DNA of 64,000 nucleotides from Acidobacteriota bacterium (GTDB taxonomy: Bacteria > Pseudomonadota > Alphaproteobacteria > Caulobacterales > Hyphomonadaceae), in NCBI GenBank assembly GCA_016712445.1, contig JADJRB010000001.1, forward strand, positions 434,001 to 498,000, read 5' to 3'. Made by a program: the position numbers and the translations under genes. Each line of letters starts with the position of its first letter. The first letter of the stretch is position 1. Under the pieces are notes generated by a model that had not been told where the DNA came from, did not search any database, and worked only from the letters and a program-made list of their open reading frames with translations. This document shows positions 17,988 through 26,009 of this stretch, piece after piece.

Positions 17988-19028
17988 TCAGACTTCCGGG
18001 CAGAGAACACTCTTCATCTTGGAATAGTTCTCGAGGACCTGTCCACAGCCGTTGACCACACATTTCAGCGGATCGTCTGCGATCATCACCGGCAGTTGCG
18101 CCTGGTTGCGGATCACCGTGTCGAGGTTGCGCAGCAGCGCGCCGCCGCCCGTCAGCACGATGCCGCGGTCGACGATGTCGGCCGCCAGTTCCGGCGGCAT
18201 CGCTTCGAGGGCGATCTTCACGGCATCGATGATGTCGGTAACCGGTTCCTTCAGCGCCTCGGCGATCATCGCCTCGGTGATCTCGGTTTCCTTCGGAACG
18301 CCGTCCAGCGTGCCGCGGCCGCGCACGGTCAGCGCCATGCCGGTGCCGTTTTCCGGCGGCATCGCGGTGCCGATTTCCTTCTTGATCCGCTCGGCCGACA
18401 TTTCGCCGATCAGGATCTTCTGCTCGCGGCGCAGGTAGTTGACGATCGCCTGGTCCATCTTGTCGCCGCCGACGCGCACCGAGCGCGAATAGACGATGCC
18501 GCCGAGGGACAGGACGGCCACTTCCGAGGTGCCGCCGCCGATATCGACCACCATCGAGCCGGCCGGATCATCGATCGGCAGGCCAGCGCCGATCGCCGCC
18601 GCCATCGGCTCCTCGATCAGCTCGACATGACGGGCACCGGCCGCCAGGGCCGACTGGTGGATGGCGCGGCGCTCGACGCTGGTGGCGGAGCTCGGCACGC
18701 AGATGATGATGAGGGGAGACACGAACGCCCGGCGGTTGTGAACCTTCCGGATGAAGTGCTTGATCATTTCCTCGGCGACTTCGAAGTCCGCGATCACGCC
18801 GTCGCGCATGGGGCGGATCGCCTCCATGTTGACCGGGGTCTTGCCGAGCATGTTCTTCGCCTGCTCGCCGACCGCGTAGACAATCTTCCGGCCGCCCTGT
18901 GTCATGTAGGCGACAACCGAAGGCTCATCGAGCTGGACGCCCTGGCCCTTCACATAGACGAGCGTGTTGGCGGTGCCGAGGTCGATGGCCATGTCCGTGG
19001 ACAACAGGCCGAGAAGACTACCGATCAT
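17988..19028 (-). CDS. mreB: Rod shape-determining protein MreB (bacterial actin)
   Basis: A 346-residue actin homologue. The ATG at 19028 gives MIGSLLGLLSTDMAIDLGTANTLVYV, the standard MreB N-terminus with membrane-binding helix and phosphate 1 loop; a longer in-frame start at 19109 adds 27 residues that match no MreB. Other nucleotide-site motifs are VVDIGGGTSEVAVLSLGG and IVLTGGGALLRNLD. MreB polymers organise the elongasome beneath the inner membrane. It is first in the cluster, with a 477-bp upstream region containing a CtrA box, GANTC sites and palindromes. Confidence 0.97.
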   Translation of the reverse strand: MIGSLLGLLSTDMAIDLGTANTLVYVKGQGVQLDEPSVVAYMTQGGRKIVYAVGEQAKNMLGKTPVNMEAIRPMRDGVIADFEVAEEMIKHFIRKVHNRRAFVSPLIIICVPSSATSVERRAIHQSALAAGARHVELIEEPMAAAIGAGLPIDDPAGSMVVDIGGGTSEVAVLSLGGIVYSRSVRVGGDKMDQAIVNYLRREQKILIGEMSAERIKKEIGTAMPPENGTGMALTVRGRGTLDGVPKETEITEAMIAEALKEPVTDIIDAVKIALEAMPPELAADIVDRGIVLTGGGALLRNLDTVIRNQAQLPVMIADDPLKCVVNGCGQVLENYSKMKSVLCPEV

Positions 19029-19115
19029 GGTATACGTGCTCTTTTCTTTACGGTCCGAACCGTTCCGTCCGACCCCGTGCGCAGATTCGATCACAGCCCC
19101 ATACACCATGTGCCG

Positions 19116-19130
19116 TTAACGCCGCTTTAA
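19116..19130. promoter_or_regulatory. Predicted CtrA-binding site upstream of mreB
   Basis: The sequence is TTAACGCCGCTTTAA, an exact match to TTAA-N7-TTAA, the established CtrA recognition sequence of Caulobacter and relatives. Its centre is about 95 bases upstream of the mreB ATG. CtrA is the cell-cycle master regulator, so control of MreB synthesis by CtrA is the natural inference. The site could activate or repress depending on where transcription starts, which I cannot determine. Confidence 0.7.
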
Positions 19131-19155
19131 AGCAAGGAGAAGGTAACAGTTTAGT

Positions 19156-19252
19156 GGAACGTTTCGTTCCGACACTCTGAATCCCTTGATTCTGCTCCGA
19201 CTCCGCAATGGAGGCCTGCAGTGCCAACAGGGATCACGGAACGATTCGTTCC
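19156..19252. repeat. Two copies of a 15-base palindrome, possible operator
   Basis: GGAACG-TTT-CGTTCC at 19156-19170 and GGAACG-ATT-CGTTCC at 19238-19252 each have perfect 6-base arms and are followed by GA. Their starts are 82 bases apart. A weaker third copy (TGAACG-CCT-CGTTCG) is at 19345-19359. The repetition of arms and the flanking GA suggests binding sites of one dimeric regulator. The regulator is not known. Confidence 0.55.
19179..19203. promoter_or_regulatory. Cluster of GANTC (CcrM methylation) sites
   Basis: Three GANTC motifs (GAATC 19179, GATTC 19188, GACTC 19199) lie within 25 bases, with a fourth GATTC at 19084. By chance one is expected in roughly 250 bases. In alphaproteobacteria CcrM methylates GANTC and GcrA reads the mark at cell-cycle promoters. 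Together with the neighbouring CtrA box this suggests cell-cycle-dependent control of mreB. Confidence 0.55.
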
Positions 19253-19394
19253 GATTTAGTTAACAAACCCTTGTTCAGCGTTAACACTTGCAGCCCCCGT
19301 CGCCGGGCGGAAATGCGCCCCGGATGAAGAGGGTGAGCGGAAGATGAACGCCTCGTTCGGATTTGATTTGGCGCCGGCATGCCAATCTTCACCT

Positions 19395-19503
19395 GCAACG
19401 CCGGAGAGAGATCGCTCCCTGAAACCTCCTCCCCCGAGCCGGCGCGAACAGGACCTGCCACCCTCCCCCTCAGGCGGGTCCACTTTCCCGGCGTTGCGAT
19501 TTT
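19395..19503 (+). ncRNA. Candidate structured RNA with C/U-rich loops upstream of mreB
   Basis: Outer arms GCAACGCCGG (19395-19404) and CCGGCGTTGC (19488-19497) are perfectly complementary and are followed by GATTTTC. Inside lies a 9-bp hairpin (19451-19459 with 19473-19481, one G-U pair) with the loop ACCCTCCCCCTCA, and an unpaired CCTCCTCCCCC at 19425-19435. Such anti-Shine-Dalgarno loops are known from alphaproteobacterial CUCCUCCC small RNAs. No convincing promoter is seen, so this could instead be only a palindromic terminator region. Confidence 0.35.
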
Positions 19504-19505
19504 CT

Positions 19506-21842
19506 TCAGGCCGCCGTCACGAACGTCGCGATGACCTTTTTGCGGCCCGTCTTGTCGAAATCCACGGTCAGCTTGTTGCCTTCCGTGAACGCGACTTTCC
19601 CGTAGCCGAACTTGTCGTGGAACACCCGCGCGCCCACCCGGAAGGCTGACGGGCCGGACGCAGTGGCCGTCAGGTCCGCGGCATCTCGCGGCGGCGCGCC
19701 GCTGGGCCGGCCGGCATTCTCCTTCAGCCGCTTCCATCCGGGGCTCTGATAGTCCGAACGGTCGCCGAGGTCCTCGACCGTGCCGACGAAGGCACTTTCG
19801 GCACCCGGCATGCCGGAATACCCCGTCTCCGAGACCGCATCGACATGTTCATGCGGCAGCTCATCGACAAACCGGCTCGGCAGCACGGACTGCCAGCGCC
19901 CGTAGATCTGCCGGTTGGCCACAAAGGAAATATAGGCCCGCGCCCGCGCCCGCGTGATGCCGACATAAGCGAGACGCCGCTCCTCCTCGAGGCCCTTGAG
20001 GCCGCTCTCGTCAAGCGACCGGCGCGAGGGGAACACCTCCTCCTCCCAGCCCGGCAGGAACACGACCGGCCATTCCAGCCCCTTGGCGGCGTGCAGCGTC
20101 AGGATCTGCACCTGGTCCTCGCTGCCATTTCCGGTGGCCGCGTCCATCACCAGCTCGACGTGCTCGAGGAAACCCGCGAGCGAGTCGAACTCGCCCATCG
20201 CGCGGACCAGCTCCTTGAGGTTGTCGAGCCGTCCCTGAGCCTGCGGGCTGCGGTCCTTCTGCAGCATGTCGGTATAGCCGGACTCTTCCAGGATCATCTC
20301 GGCGAGTTCGGTATGCGGCATGCCGTTCGCCAGCTTGCCGCGCCAGAGGTTGATCTGGTCGATGAACAGGGTCAGCCCCCGCTTTGCCCCGCCTTTGATC
20401 TCGTCGGTCTGCAGAACCATCGGCGTCAGCGTGAACAGGCTCCGCCCGTCCGCCCGCGCGTAGGATTGCAGCTTCGCCAGCGTCGTATCCCCCACGCCCC
20501 GCTTTGGCTCGTTGACGACCCGCTCGAACGCGAGGTCGTCGTCCGGCGAGCGCACCAGGCGCAGGTAGGCCATCGCGTCGCGGATTTCGGCACGCTCGAA
20601 GAAGCGCGGGCCGCCGATCACGCGGTACGGAATCCCCAGGAGAATGAACCGCTCCTCGAAGGCGCGCATCTGCCACGAGGCCCGCACCAGCACGGCGCAG
20701 TCATCATGCCGGTGCCCGGCCCGCACCCATCTCTCGATATCGTCCGCGATCAGGCGACTTTCCGCCTCGCCGTCCCACAGGCCGCGCACCTTCACCTTGT
20801 GCGCATCCGGATCATCCGCCGCAGCGCTGTCATCGCCCACGAACAACGTCTTGCCGAGACGGCCCTTGTTGTGCGCGATCACCGAGGAGGCGGCGGCCAG
20901 GATGTGTTTCGTCGAGCGGTAATTGCGCTCCAGCCGCACGACCTTGGCGCCCGGAAAGTCTTTCTCGAAGCGCAGGATGTTGTCGACCTCGGCGCCCCGC
21001 CAGCCATAGATCGACTGGTCGTCATCGCCCACGCAGCAGATGTTCTTCGAACCCTGCGCCAGCAGCCGCAGCCACAAGTACTGCGCCACGTTCGTGTCCT
21101 GGTACTCGTCCACGAGGATGTAGCGGAACTTCGCGTGGTAGTCGCGCAGCACATCCGGGTTCTGCTGGAAGATCGTGATGTTGTGGATCAGCAGGTCGCC
21201 GAAATCGCAGGCATTCAGCACTTTCAGCCGCGCCTGGTAGATCTCGTAACACTTGATGCCCTTGCCGTTGCCGAACAGCTCCGCCTCTTCATGCGGCACC
21301 CTGTCCGGCGTCAGCGCACGGTTCTTCCAGCCATCGATCAGCCCGGCAAGGTTGCGCGGCGTCCAGCGTTTCGGATCGAGGTCTTCCGCCTGCACGATCT
21401 GCCGGCACAGCCGCACCTGGTCGTCGGTGTCGAGGATCGTGAAGGTGGATTTCAGCCCGACCAGTTCCGGATGCCGCCGCAGGATCTTCGCCGAGATCGA
21501 GTGGAACGTGCCGAGCCATTGCAGCCCCTCGCCCGCTTCCCCGATCAGGTGCAGCGCGCGCTCGCGCATCTCCCGCGCGGCCTTGTTCGTGAACGTCACC
21601 GTCAACGTCTGCGACGGATAGGCGAGCCGCGTGCCGATGATGTGCGCGAGGCGCGCGGTCAGCACGCGCGTCTTGCCGGTGCCTGCCCCCGCCAGCACCA
21701 GCAGCGGCCCCTCGGTATGCAGCACGGCTTCGCGCTGCTCCGGGTTCAGCCCCTTCAGGTAAGGCGCGCCCTCCGCCGGCGGCGGCGCCGCGCGCGCGGC
21801 GGCCATCTGGCTGATCGGCAGTCGATTCGGATTGGAACTCAT
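19506..21842 (-). CDS. uvrD: UvrD/PcrA-type ATP-dependent DNA helicase
   Basis: A 778-residue superfamily 1A helicase from the ATG at 21842 (the frame continues 24 codons upstream without a good start). Motif I is AGAGTGKT (51-58); others visible are TFTNKAAREMRERAL (Ia), LVDEYQDTN (II), VGDDDQSIYGWRGA (III), ERNYRST (IV), LTLHAAKGLEWPVVFLPG (V) and RRLAYVGITRAR (VI). The C-terminal FRVGARVFHDKFGYGKV segment is the Tudor-like region of PcrA/UvrD. It unwinds DNA in nucleotide excision and mismatch repair; uvrC lies in the same window at 50127. Confidence 0.95.
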   Translation of the reverse strand: MSSNPNRLPISQMAAARAAPPPAEGAPYLKGLNPEQREAVLHTEGPLLVLAGAGTGKTRVLTARLAHIIGTRLAYPSQTLTVTFTNKAAREMRERALHLIGEAGEGLQWLGTFHSISAKILRRHPELVGLKSTFTILDTDDQVRLCRQIVQAEDLDPKRWTPRNLAGLIDGWKNRALTPDRVPHEEAELFGNGKGIKCYEIYQARLKVLNACDFGDLLIHNITIFQQNPDVLRDYHAKFRYILVDEYQDTNVAQYLWLRLLAQGSKNICCVGDDDQSIYGWRGAEVDNILRFEKDFPGAKVVRLERNYRSTKHILAAASSVIAHNKGRLGKTLFVGDDSAAADDPDAHKVKVRGLWDGEAESRLIADDIERWVRAGHRHDDCAVLVRASWQMRAFEERFILLGIPYRVIGGPRFFERAEIRDAMAYLRLVRSPDDDLAFERVVNEPKRGVGDTTLAKLQSYARADGRSLFTLTPMVLQTDEIKGGAKRGLTLFIDQINLWRGKLANGMPHTELAEMILEESGYTDMLQKDRSPQAQGRLDNLKELVRAMGEFDSLAGFLEHVELVMDAATGNGSEDQVQILTLHAAKGLEWPVVFLPGWEEEVFPSRRSLDESGLKGLEEERRLAYVGITRARARAYISFVANRQIYGRWQSVLPSRFVDELPHEHVDAVSETGYSGMPGAESAFVGTVEDLGDRSDYQSPGWKRLKENAGRPSGAPPRDAADLTATASGPSAFRVGARVFHDKFGYGKVAFTEGNKLTVDFDKTGRKKVIATFVTAA

Positions 21843-21916
21843 GGTGAACGTATAGCAGCGACCAGCCGGGCTGACACCTTTCCAGCTGCGCCGGCGCCGG
21901 TTGACTCGCAGCAAAA

Positions 21917-21938
21917 CATGTAATTAGGTAATTACATG
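21917..21938. promoter_or_regulatory. Perfect palindromic operator overlapping the arsR-type start codon
   Basis: Arms CATGTAATTA and TAATTACATG flank a central GG, a perfect 22-base palindrome. The right arm includes the ATG of the following ArsR-family gene (21936-21938). AT-rich perfect dyads of this kind are typical ArsR/SmtB operators, so autorepression that blocks both transcription and initiation is likely. It is strikingly AT-rich compared with its surroundings. Confidence 0.8.
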
Positions 21939-22286
21939 ATTACCGATCAGGACATGTCCGCCGTCTTCAATGCCCTCTCCCATGAGAGCCGGCGGCAGGT
22001 GCTCGACATCCTGAAAGCCGAGCCCGGCCTGCCGGTGGGCGAACTGGCGCGCCGCTTCGATGTCAGCCGGATCGCGGTGATGAACCATCTCGCCGTACTT
22101 GAGCAGGCCGGCCTCGTCGTCAGCGAGAAGCAGGGCCGCCTGCGCCGGCTCTGGCTCAATGCCGCGCCGCTGCAGATGATCCAGGACCGCTGGCTCGATC
22201 AGCATACTGAGCATTTCGCCCGCCGCATCACCGGCCTCAAGTTCGCAGCCGAAGCCGCCGCCCGCAAGGAGCAAGACGAGACATGA
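21936..22286 (+). CDS. ArsR-family winged helix-turn-helix repressor
   Basis: 116 residues with a winged helix-turn-helix (VFNALSHESRRQVLDILKAEPGLPVGELARRFDVSRIAVMNHLAVLEQAGLV). No cysteine metal-binding motif is present, so it is of the non-metal type that is commonly paired with SRPBCC genes. The stop overlaps the start of the SRPBCC gene by four bases. The start codon lies in a perfect palindrome, so it probably represses its own operon. The very short or absent leader leaves no Shine-Dalgarno site outside the dyad. Confidence 0.92.
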   Translation: MITDQDMSAVFNALSHESRRQVLDILKAEPGLPVGELARRFDVSRIAVMNHLAVLEQAGLVVSEKQGRLRRLWLNAAPLQMIQDRWLDQHTEHFARRITGLKFAAEAAARKEQDET

Positions 22287-22831
22287 CCGAGCCGTCCGCC
22301 AAGCCCGCTCTCGCTGACCGCGCGGTCTACCGCGTCACCATTGAGGCGCCGATCCGCGTCGTCTGGGACACGCTGGTGAAGACAGACACGGTGCTCCCCT
22401 TCTTCTTCGGCGCCGTCTGCGACGCGAAGGAAGGCCTCGCGCCCGGCAAGCCGATGCGGATGGTCTCGGCCGACCGCAAGTTCGCCATTGTGGTTGGCGA
22501 AGTGCTCGATTTCTCCCCGCCCCACCGCTACGCCCATACGATGAAGTTCACCCAGTATCCGGATGCGCCGTGTACGGTCATCTATGAACTGAAGGAAATC
22601 GAGGGCGGCACCGAATTCACGTTGATCACCGAAGGCGTCCCCGCAGGCACGAAAACCGAGAAGTCGATGGTGCCCGGCGGCGTCTTCATCACCGAAAACC
22701 TCAAGGCTCTCGTCGAAACCGGCAAGCCGAAATTCGCCGGCCGCATGATCATCGCCCTCGGCCCGATGCTGAATTTCACGGTGCCGAAAGCGTGCCGCAT
22801 CGAAAACTGGCCGCCCGGCCGCTACCAGTAA
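22283..22831 (+). CDS. SRPBCC (AHSA1-like) domain protein
   Basis: A 182-residue protein of the START/Bet v1-like fold: it begins with AVYRVTIEAPIRVVWDTLVKTD and continues with strands such as GKPMRMVSADRKFAIVVGEVLDFSPPHRYAHTMKF and a C-terminal helix. Such proteins bind hydrophobic ligands in a cavity; some act with Hsp90. It is translationally coupled to the ArsR-type gene, a very common arrangement in which the repressor and the SRPBCC protein respond to the same signal. The ligand is unknown. Confidence 0.88.
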   Translation: MTEPSAKPALADRAVYRVTIEAPIRVVWDTLVKTDTVLPFFFGAVCDAKEGLAPGKPMRMVSADRKFAIVVGEVLDFSPPHRYAHTMKFTQYPDAPCTVIYELKEIEGGTEFTLITEGVPAGTKTEKSMVPGGVFITENLKALVETGKPKFAGRMIIALGPMLNFTVPKACRIENWPPGRYQ

Positions 22832-22846
22832 ACGGGGGAGGAAACC

Positions 22847-23395
22847 ATGCCCGAGAAAGCCGATCCGATGGACGCCATGAAGGCGAACCTGCTGAAGAAT
22901 ACCGGCAAGTCGATTGATCAGTGGGCTGACCTTGTCCGCAAGAGCGGGCTGGCGAAGCACGGCGACCAGATGACGCTGCTGAAGGACACCCACGGCCTCG
23001 GCCACGGCTATGCCAACCTCATCTGCCAGACCGCCAAGGGCGCCATGGACGTGCCCGAAGACGACCTGCTGGCCGGCCAGTATGCCGGACGCGAAAGCCT
23101 GAAGCCCGTCTATGCCGCCCTCGAAGCCTACGCCCGCACGCTCGGCAAGGATGTCGAGATCTCGCCGAAGAAAACCAGCGTCGCCTTCCGCCGCTCGAAG
23201 AACTTCGCCGTCGTCACGCCGGCCTCGAAGACGCGCATCGATCTCGGCCTCAACCTGAAGGGCGCCGCGCCCACCGCCCGCCTGCTCGCCGAGAAGCCGG
23301 GCTCGATGTGCACACACAAGGTGAAACTCGAAGCGCCCGCCGACCTCGATGCCGAGGTCAAGGCCTGGCTGAAGGCCGCCTACGGCCTCGCCTGA
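22847..23395 (+). CDS. DUF4287 and DUF5655 domain protein
   Basis: 182 residues with a GGGGGAGG-type ribosome site just upstream. The N-terminal half (MDAMKANLLKNTGKSIDQWADLVRKSGLAKHGDQM) is the DUF4287 domain, and the C-terminal half (YAALEAYARTLGKDVEISPKKTSVAFRRSKNFAVV) is the DUF5655 domain, which resembles a predicted transport/DNA-binding fold. It is third in the ArsR-SRPBCC operon. Genes of this type often follow ArsR-SRPBCC pairs, but no activity has been assigned. Confidence 0.85.
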   Translation: MPEKADPMDAMKANLLKNTGKSIDQWADLVRKSGLAKHGDQMTLLKDTHGLGHGYANLICQTAKGAMDVPEDDLLAGQYAGRESLKPVYAALEAYARTLGKDVEISPKKTSVAFRRSKNFAVVTPASKTRIDLGLNLKGAAPTARLLAEKPGSMCTHKVKLEAPADLDAEVKAWLKAAYGLA

Positions 23396-23460
23396 ACCAG
23401 CATGGCCTGACCCGCTGGCCCTCCGGACTGCGCCTTTAAGGGCAGGAACCGGAGCCCGCC

Positions 23461-24201
23461 ATGTCCCAGCCTATCGCCAACGACCTTGATTTCCGCTTCG
23501 GCCTCGGCGCCCGGCTGGGACTCGCCCTCTGCACCCTTCTCCTCTGGCTGTTGCTGCTGGGCATGGCCGGCGGCGCTGCCCTCACGCTGACCACAGGCGA
23601 GCCCGAGGCCGCGCTGGTACTCGCCTTCAGCGTCGTATTCTTCCTGCAGCTCGCCAACATCGTGGCGCGCGATTGCCGGATGAAATGGGGCTGGCGCATC
23701 CTGCTGGTCGGCACCGAGGCCTGGCTCAGCCTGCCCTCCGGCCGCCTCCTGTTCGGCCGTGCCCCGCCAGTCCACCGCTCTCTCGCCTATGCCGACATCC
23801 GCCAGGTCGAATGGCGCGAGGAGGCGATCACCAGCCTCGGCATGGTCACCATCAACCGCGTCTATGCCGCGCGTCTCAAATCCGGCCAGCTGATCCTGCT
23901 CGGCGAAGACCGCCCCATCCCGAAGACCTCGGAGTGGACCACGATCGCCGGCGAGGCCGCCGAAGCCCTCGCCCGCCAGGCCGGCGTGCCGGTGAAGCGC
24001 CTGTCGATCGCGCGCGGCAGCGGCGGTTTCCTGACGCTCTGGGGCACCTCGCGCCCGCCCTGGCCGGAAGGCGCCGACAGCGCCACGAGCCCGGCCGAAG
24101 CCCGCGCCCTCCACCTGCGCCTCGCGCTGACCAACCTGATCCCGGCCGCCGTGTTCGGGGCCGTGCTGCTTTTCGTCAGTCTTTCCGGAACGCTATCGTG
24201 A
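23461..24201 (+). CDS. Predicted membrane protein, unknown function
   Basis: 246 residues with two adjacent membrane helices at the N-terminus (about 20-40 and 48-72), a soluble middle part resembling a PH-like fold (GTEAWLSLPSGRLLFGRAPPVHRSLAYADIRQVEWREEAI), and a single helix at the C-terminus (about 220-243). The pattern of two helices followed by a bacterial PH-like domain occurs in YdbS/YvlB-like proteins. I do not recognise a specific family. The 3' end overlaps the convergent DUF3833 gene by 26 bases. Confidence 0.75.
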   Translation: MSQPIANDLDFRFGLGARLGLALCTLLLWLLLLGMAGGAALTLTTGEPEAALVLAFSVVFFLQLANIVARDCRMKWGWRILLVGTEAWLSLPSGRLLFGRAPPVHRSLAYADIRQVEWREEAITSLGMVTINRVYAARLKSGQLILLGEDRPIPKTSEWTTIAGEAAEALARQAGVPVKRLSIARGSGGFLTLWGTSRPPWPEGADSATSPAEARALHLRLALTNLIPAAVFGAVLLFVSLSGTLS

Positions 24202-24712
24202 CCTGGCCGATCTCGATGCCGTAGCGGGTGACATAGGCGCGGTTCAGCAGCACCCCGTCCTCCATCAGGAACATCCAGTCATTGAAGCCGACATTCCAGA
24301 CAGAGTCGCCGACCTTCAAGTCGACCTTGTATTTCCAGTTGAAGGCATTGCCGCTCGCCTGCCCCACCGCCGGCACCGGCACATCGCCGGCCGTGCCGCG
24401 ATACTGGCCATTGCCCAGGATATCGATTTCCCAGACGCGCGTGTCACGCTCGCCGTCATCATAGACGAACTTCTCCGTCAGGGTCAGCCGGTCGCCCTCG
24501 ACCTCGCCGGTGATGTCCACCTTGAACTGCCGGCGCACCTTGTGGAACCGGTCCTCGAACAATCCGTAGGCGGTCGTCTTGCCCGCGAAATATTCCTCCA
24601 GCACCAGCTGGCGCGGCGCGGCTTCGAACTGCTCGAGCGAGGTGCCGGAGGCACAGCTGGTCAGCGCCGCAGCGGCGACCAGAACGGGGGCGGCAAGTGA
24701 GGTTCGTTTCAT
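24176..24712 (-). CDS. DUF3833 family lipoprotein
   Basis: 178 residues from the ATG at 24712, which puts the basic MKRT at the start of a lipoprotein signal ending in a LTSC lipobox. The mature part (LVLEEYFAGKTTAYGLFEDRFHKVRRQFKVDITGEV, then VTRYGIEIGQVTIAFRK) is the DUF3833 fold, a beta-rich domain of unknown role found in periplasmic lipoproteins. In other proteobacteria it is often near fatty-acid or chalcone-isomerase-like genes; none lies here. It stands alone in the minus direction. Confidence 0.85.
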   Translation of the reverse strand: MKRTSLAAPVLVAAAALTSCASGTSLEQFEAAPRQLVLEEYFAGKTTAYGLFEDRFHKVRRQFKVDITGEVEGDRLTLTEKFVYDDGERDTRVWEIDILGNGQYRGTAGDVPVPAVGQASGNAFNWKYKVDLKVGDSVWNVGFNDWMFLMEDGVLLNRAYVTRYGIEIGQVTIAFRKD

Positions 24713-24788
24713 CGGCGGGGCTCCGGTCTGCAATCACACTCGAGGCATGATACGCAGCCGGGCCCGCACCGGATGACTCAATGTCGGC

Positions 24789-25895
24789 CTAGTAAAGCGT
24801 CGCGAGCGACTTGCCGTCATAGTCGCGCAGGTCGGCGAAGCGGCCTTCTTTTACCTTCTTCGCCCATTCCGGGTCCTGAAGGATCGCGCGGCCGACGGCG
24901 ACGAGGTCGAACTCGCCCTTGTCGAGGCGCGCTTCCAGGTCATCGAGCGAACGCTGCGGCGCGCCCTCCCCGGCGAAGGATTTCTCGAAGTCACCGTTGA
25001 GGCCGACCGAGCCGACAGTGATTGTCGGCAGGCCGGTCAGCTTCTTCGCCCAGCCGGCGCCGTTGAGGCCGTTCGGGCCGTCCACTTCCGGGAATTCCGG
25101 CTCCCAGTAGCGGCGCTGCGAGACATGCAGCGCGTCCACGCCCGCGTCCGCAAACACCTTGAGGAAGGCTTCCAGCTCTTTCGGCGTCGGCGCAAGACGG
25201 GCGGTATAGTCCTGCTGCTTCCACTGCGAATAGCGCAGGATGATCGGGAAATCCGGGCCGACCTTCTTGCGGATCTCGCGGATGATGTCGCCGCCGAAGC
25301 TGGCGCGTTCCACAAGCCCGCCGCCATAGCGGTCGGAGCGCTTGTTCATGGCATCCCAGAAGAACTGGTCGATCAGGTAGCCATGCGCGCCGTGGATCTC
25401 CAGCGTGTCGAAGCCAAGCCGCTTGGCATCGGCGGCGGCGTCCGCATAGGCGAGCACCATGTCGTCCACCTCGGCGGTGGTCGGCTCGGGCAGCACCTGC
25501 TTGCCGGTATGGGTGAGGCCCGAAGGGCTGTCGGTCGGCGCGTCAGGGTTCGGGCCCGTGCCCTGCTTGCGCACCATACCCTGGTGCCAGATCTGCGGCG
25601 CAATCGCCCCGCCATTGGCGTGCACTTTCGCGACCACCTTGCCCCAGCCTTCCAGCGCATCGGCCTTGTAGAAGTTCGGCACGTTCGGATCATTCGACGA
25701 GCCGCCCCGGCGCACGGTCGTACCCTCCGTCACAAGCAGGCCCACGTCTGCGGCGGCGCGGCGGGCATAATAGTCCGCCACGTCCTCGCCCGGCACGCCG
25801 CCCGGCGAGCGCGAGCGCGTCATCGGCGCCATCACGACGCGGTTCTTGAGTTCCAGGTTTTTCAGCTTGAACGGCGTGAACAGGGTGCGGGCCAT
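24789..25895 (-). CDS. Old yellow enzyme family NADH:flavin oxidoreductase
   Basis: A 368-residue TIM-barrel FMN enzyme. Visible features are KNRVVMAPMTRSRSPGGVP at the N-terminus, IAPQIWHQGMV, the EIHGAHGYLIDQFFWDAMNKRSDRYGG FMN/active-site block, and the C-terminal DLVAVGRAILQDPEWAKKV phosphate-binding part. Old yellow enzymes reduce the C=C bond of alpha,beta-unsaturated carbonyls or nitro compounds with NAD(P)H. It is most like the NemA/OPR-type branch. It stands alone, with about 100 bases to the divergent lipoprotein gene. Confidence 0.93.
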   Translation of the reverse strand: MARTLFTPFKLKNLELKNRVVMAPMTRSRSPGGVPGEDVADYYARRAAADVGLLVTEGTTVRRGGSSNDPNVPNFYKADALEGWGKVVAKVHANGGAIAPQIWHQGMVRKQGTGPNPDAPTDSPSGLTHTGKQVLPEPTTAEVDDMVLAYADAAADAKRLGFDTLEIHGAHGYLIDQFFWDAMNKRSDRYGGGLVERASFGGDIIREIRKKVGPDFPIILRYSQWKQQDYTARLAPTPKELEAFLKVFADAGVDALHVSQRRYWEPEFPEVDGPNGLNGAGWAKKLTGLPTITVGSVGLNGDFEKSFAGEGAPQRSLDDLEARLDKGEFDLVAVGRAILQDPEWAKKVKEGRFADLRDYDGKSLATLY

Positions 25896-26009
25896 GAGGG
25901 GTTCCTTTGAAAGCTGGGCGAGAAGTGGGTTAGCGGGCCCGCCGCGTCAACCATTGACGCCGCGCCGCCTCGGCGGCAGGTCTACACCGTCGCTTTAGTG
26001 GGGGTAAAC

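Larger units (their letters stand above)
19029..19505. promoter_or_regulatory. 477-bp intergenic region upstream of mreB
   Basis: This is the longest stretch without a protein gene. On the mreB-proximal side it holds a CtrA box (19116-19130), four GANTC sites (19084, 19179, 19188, 19199) and two copies of a 15-base palindrome (19156, 19238). On the uvrD-proximal side it holds a strong inverted repeat enclosing C/U-rich loops on the plus strand (19395-19497). Since uvrD ends at its far border, the region serves only mreB and any RNA within it. Confidence 0.75.

Noticed and set aside
19156..19262. An EcfG-type promoter (GGAAC-N16/17-CGTT) in the mreB region
   Set aside because: GGAAC is present twice, but no CGTT occurs at the required spacing; the CGTT next to it belongs to the palindrome.
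19845..21923. A 692-codon open frame opposite uvrD
   Set aside because: The minus strand encodes a helicase with all SF1 motifs; the opposite frame is a shadow with high Arg, His and Gln.
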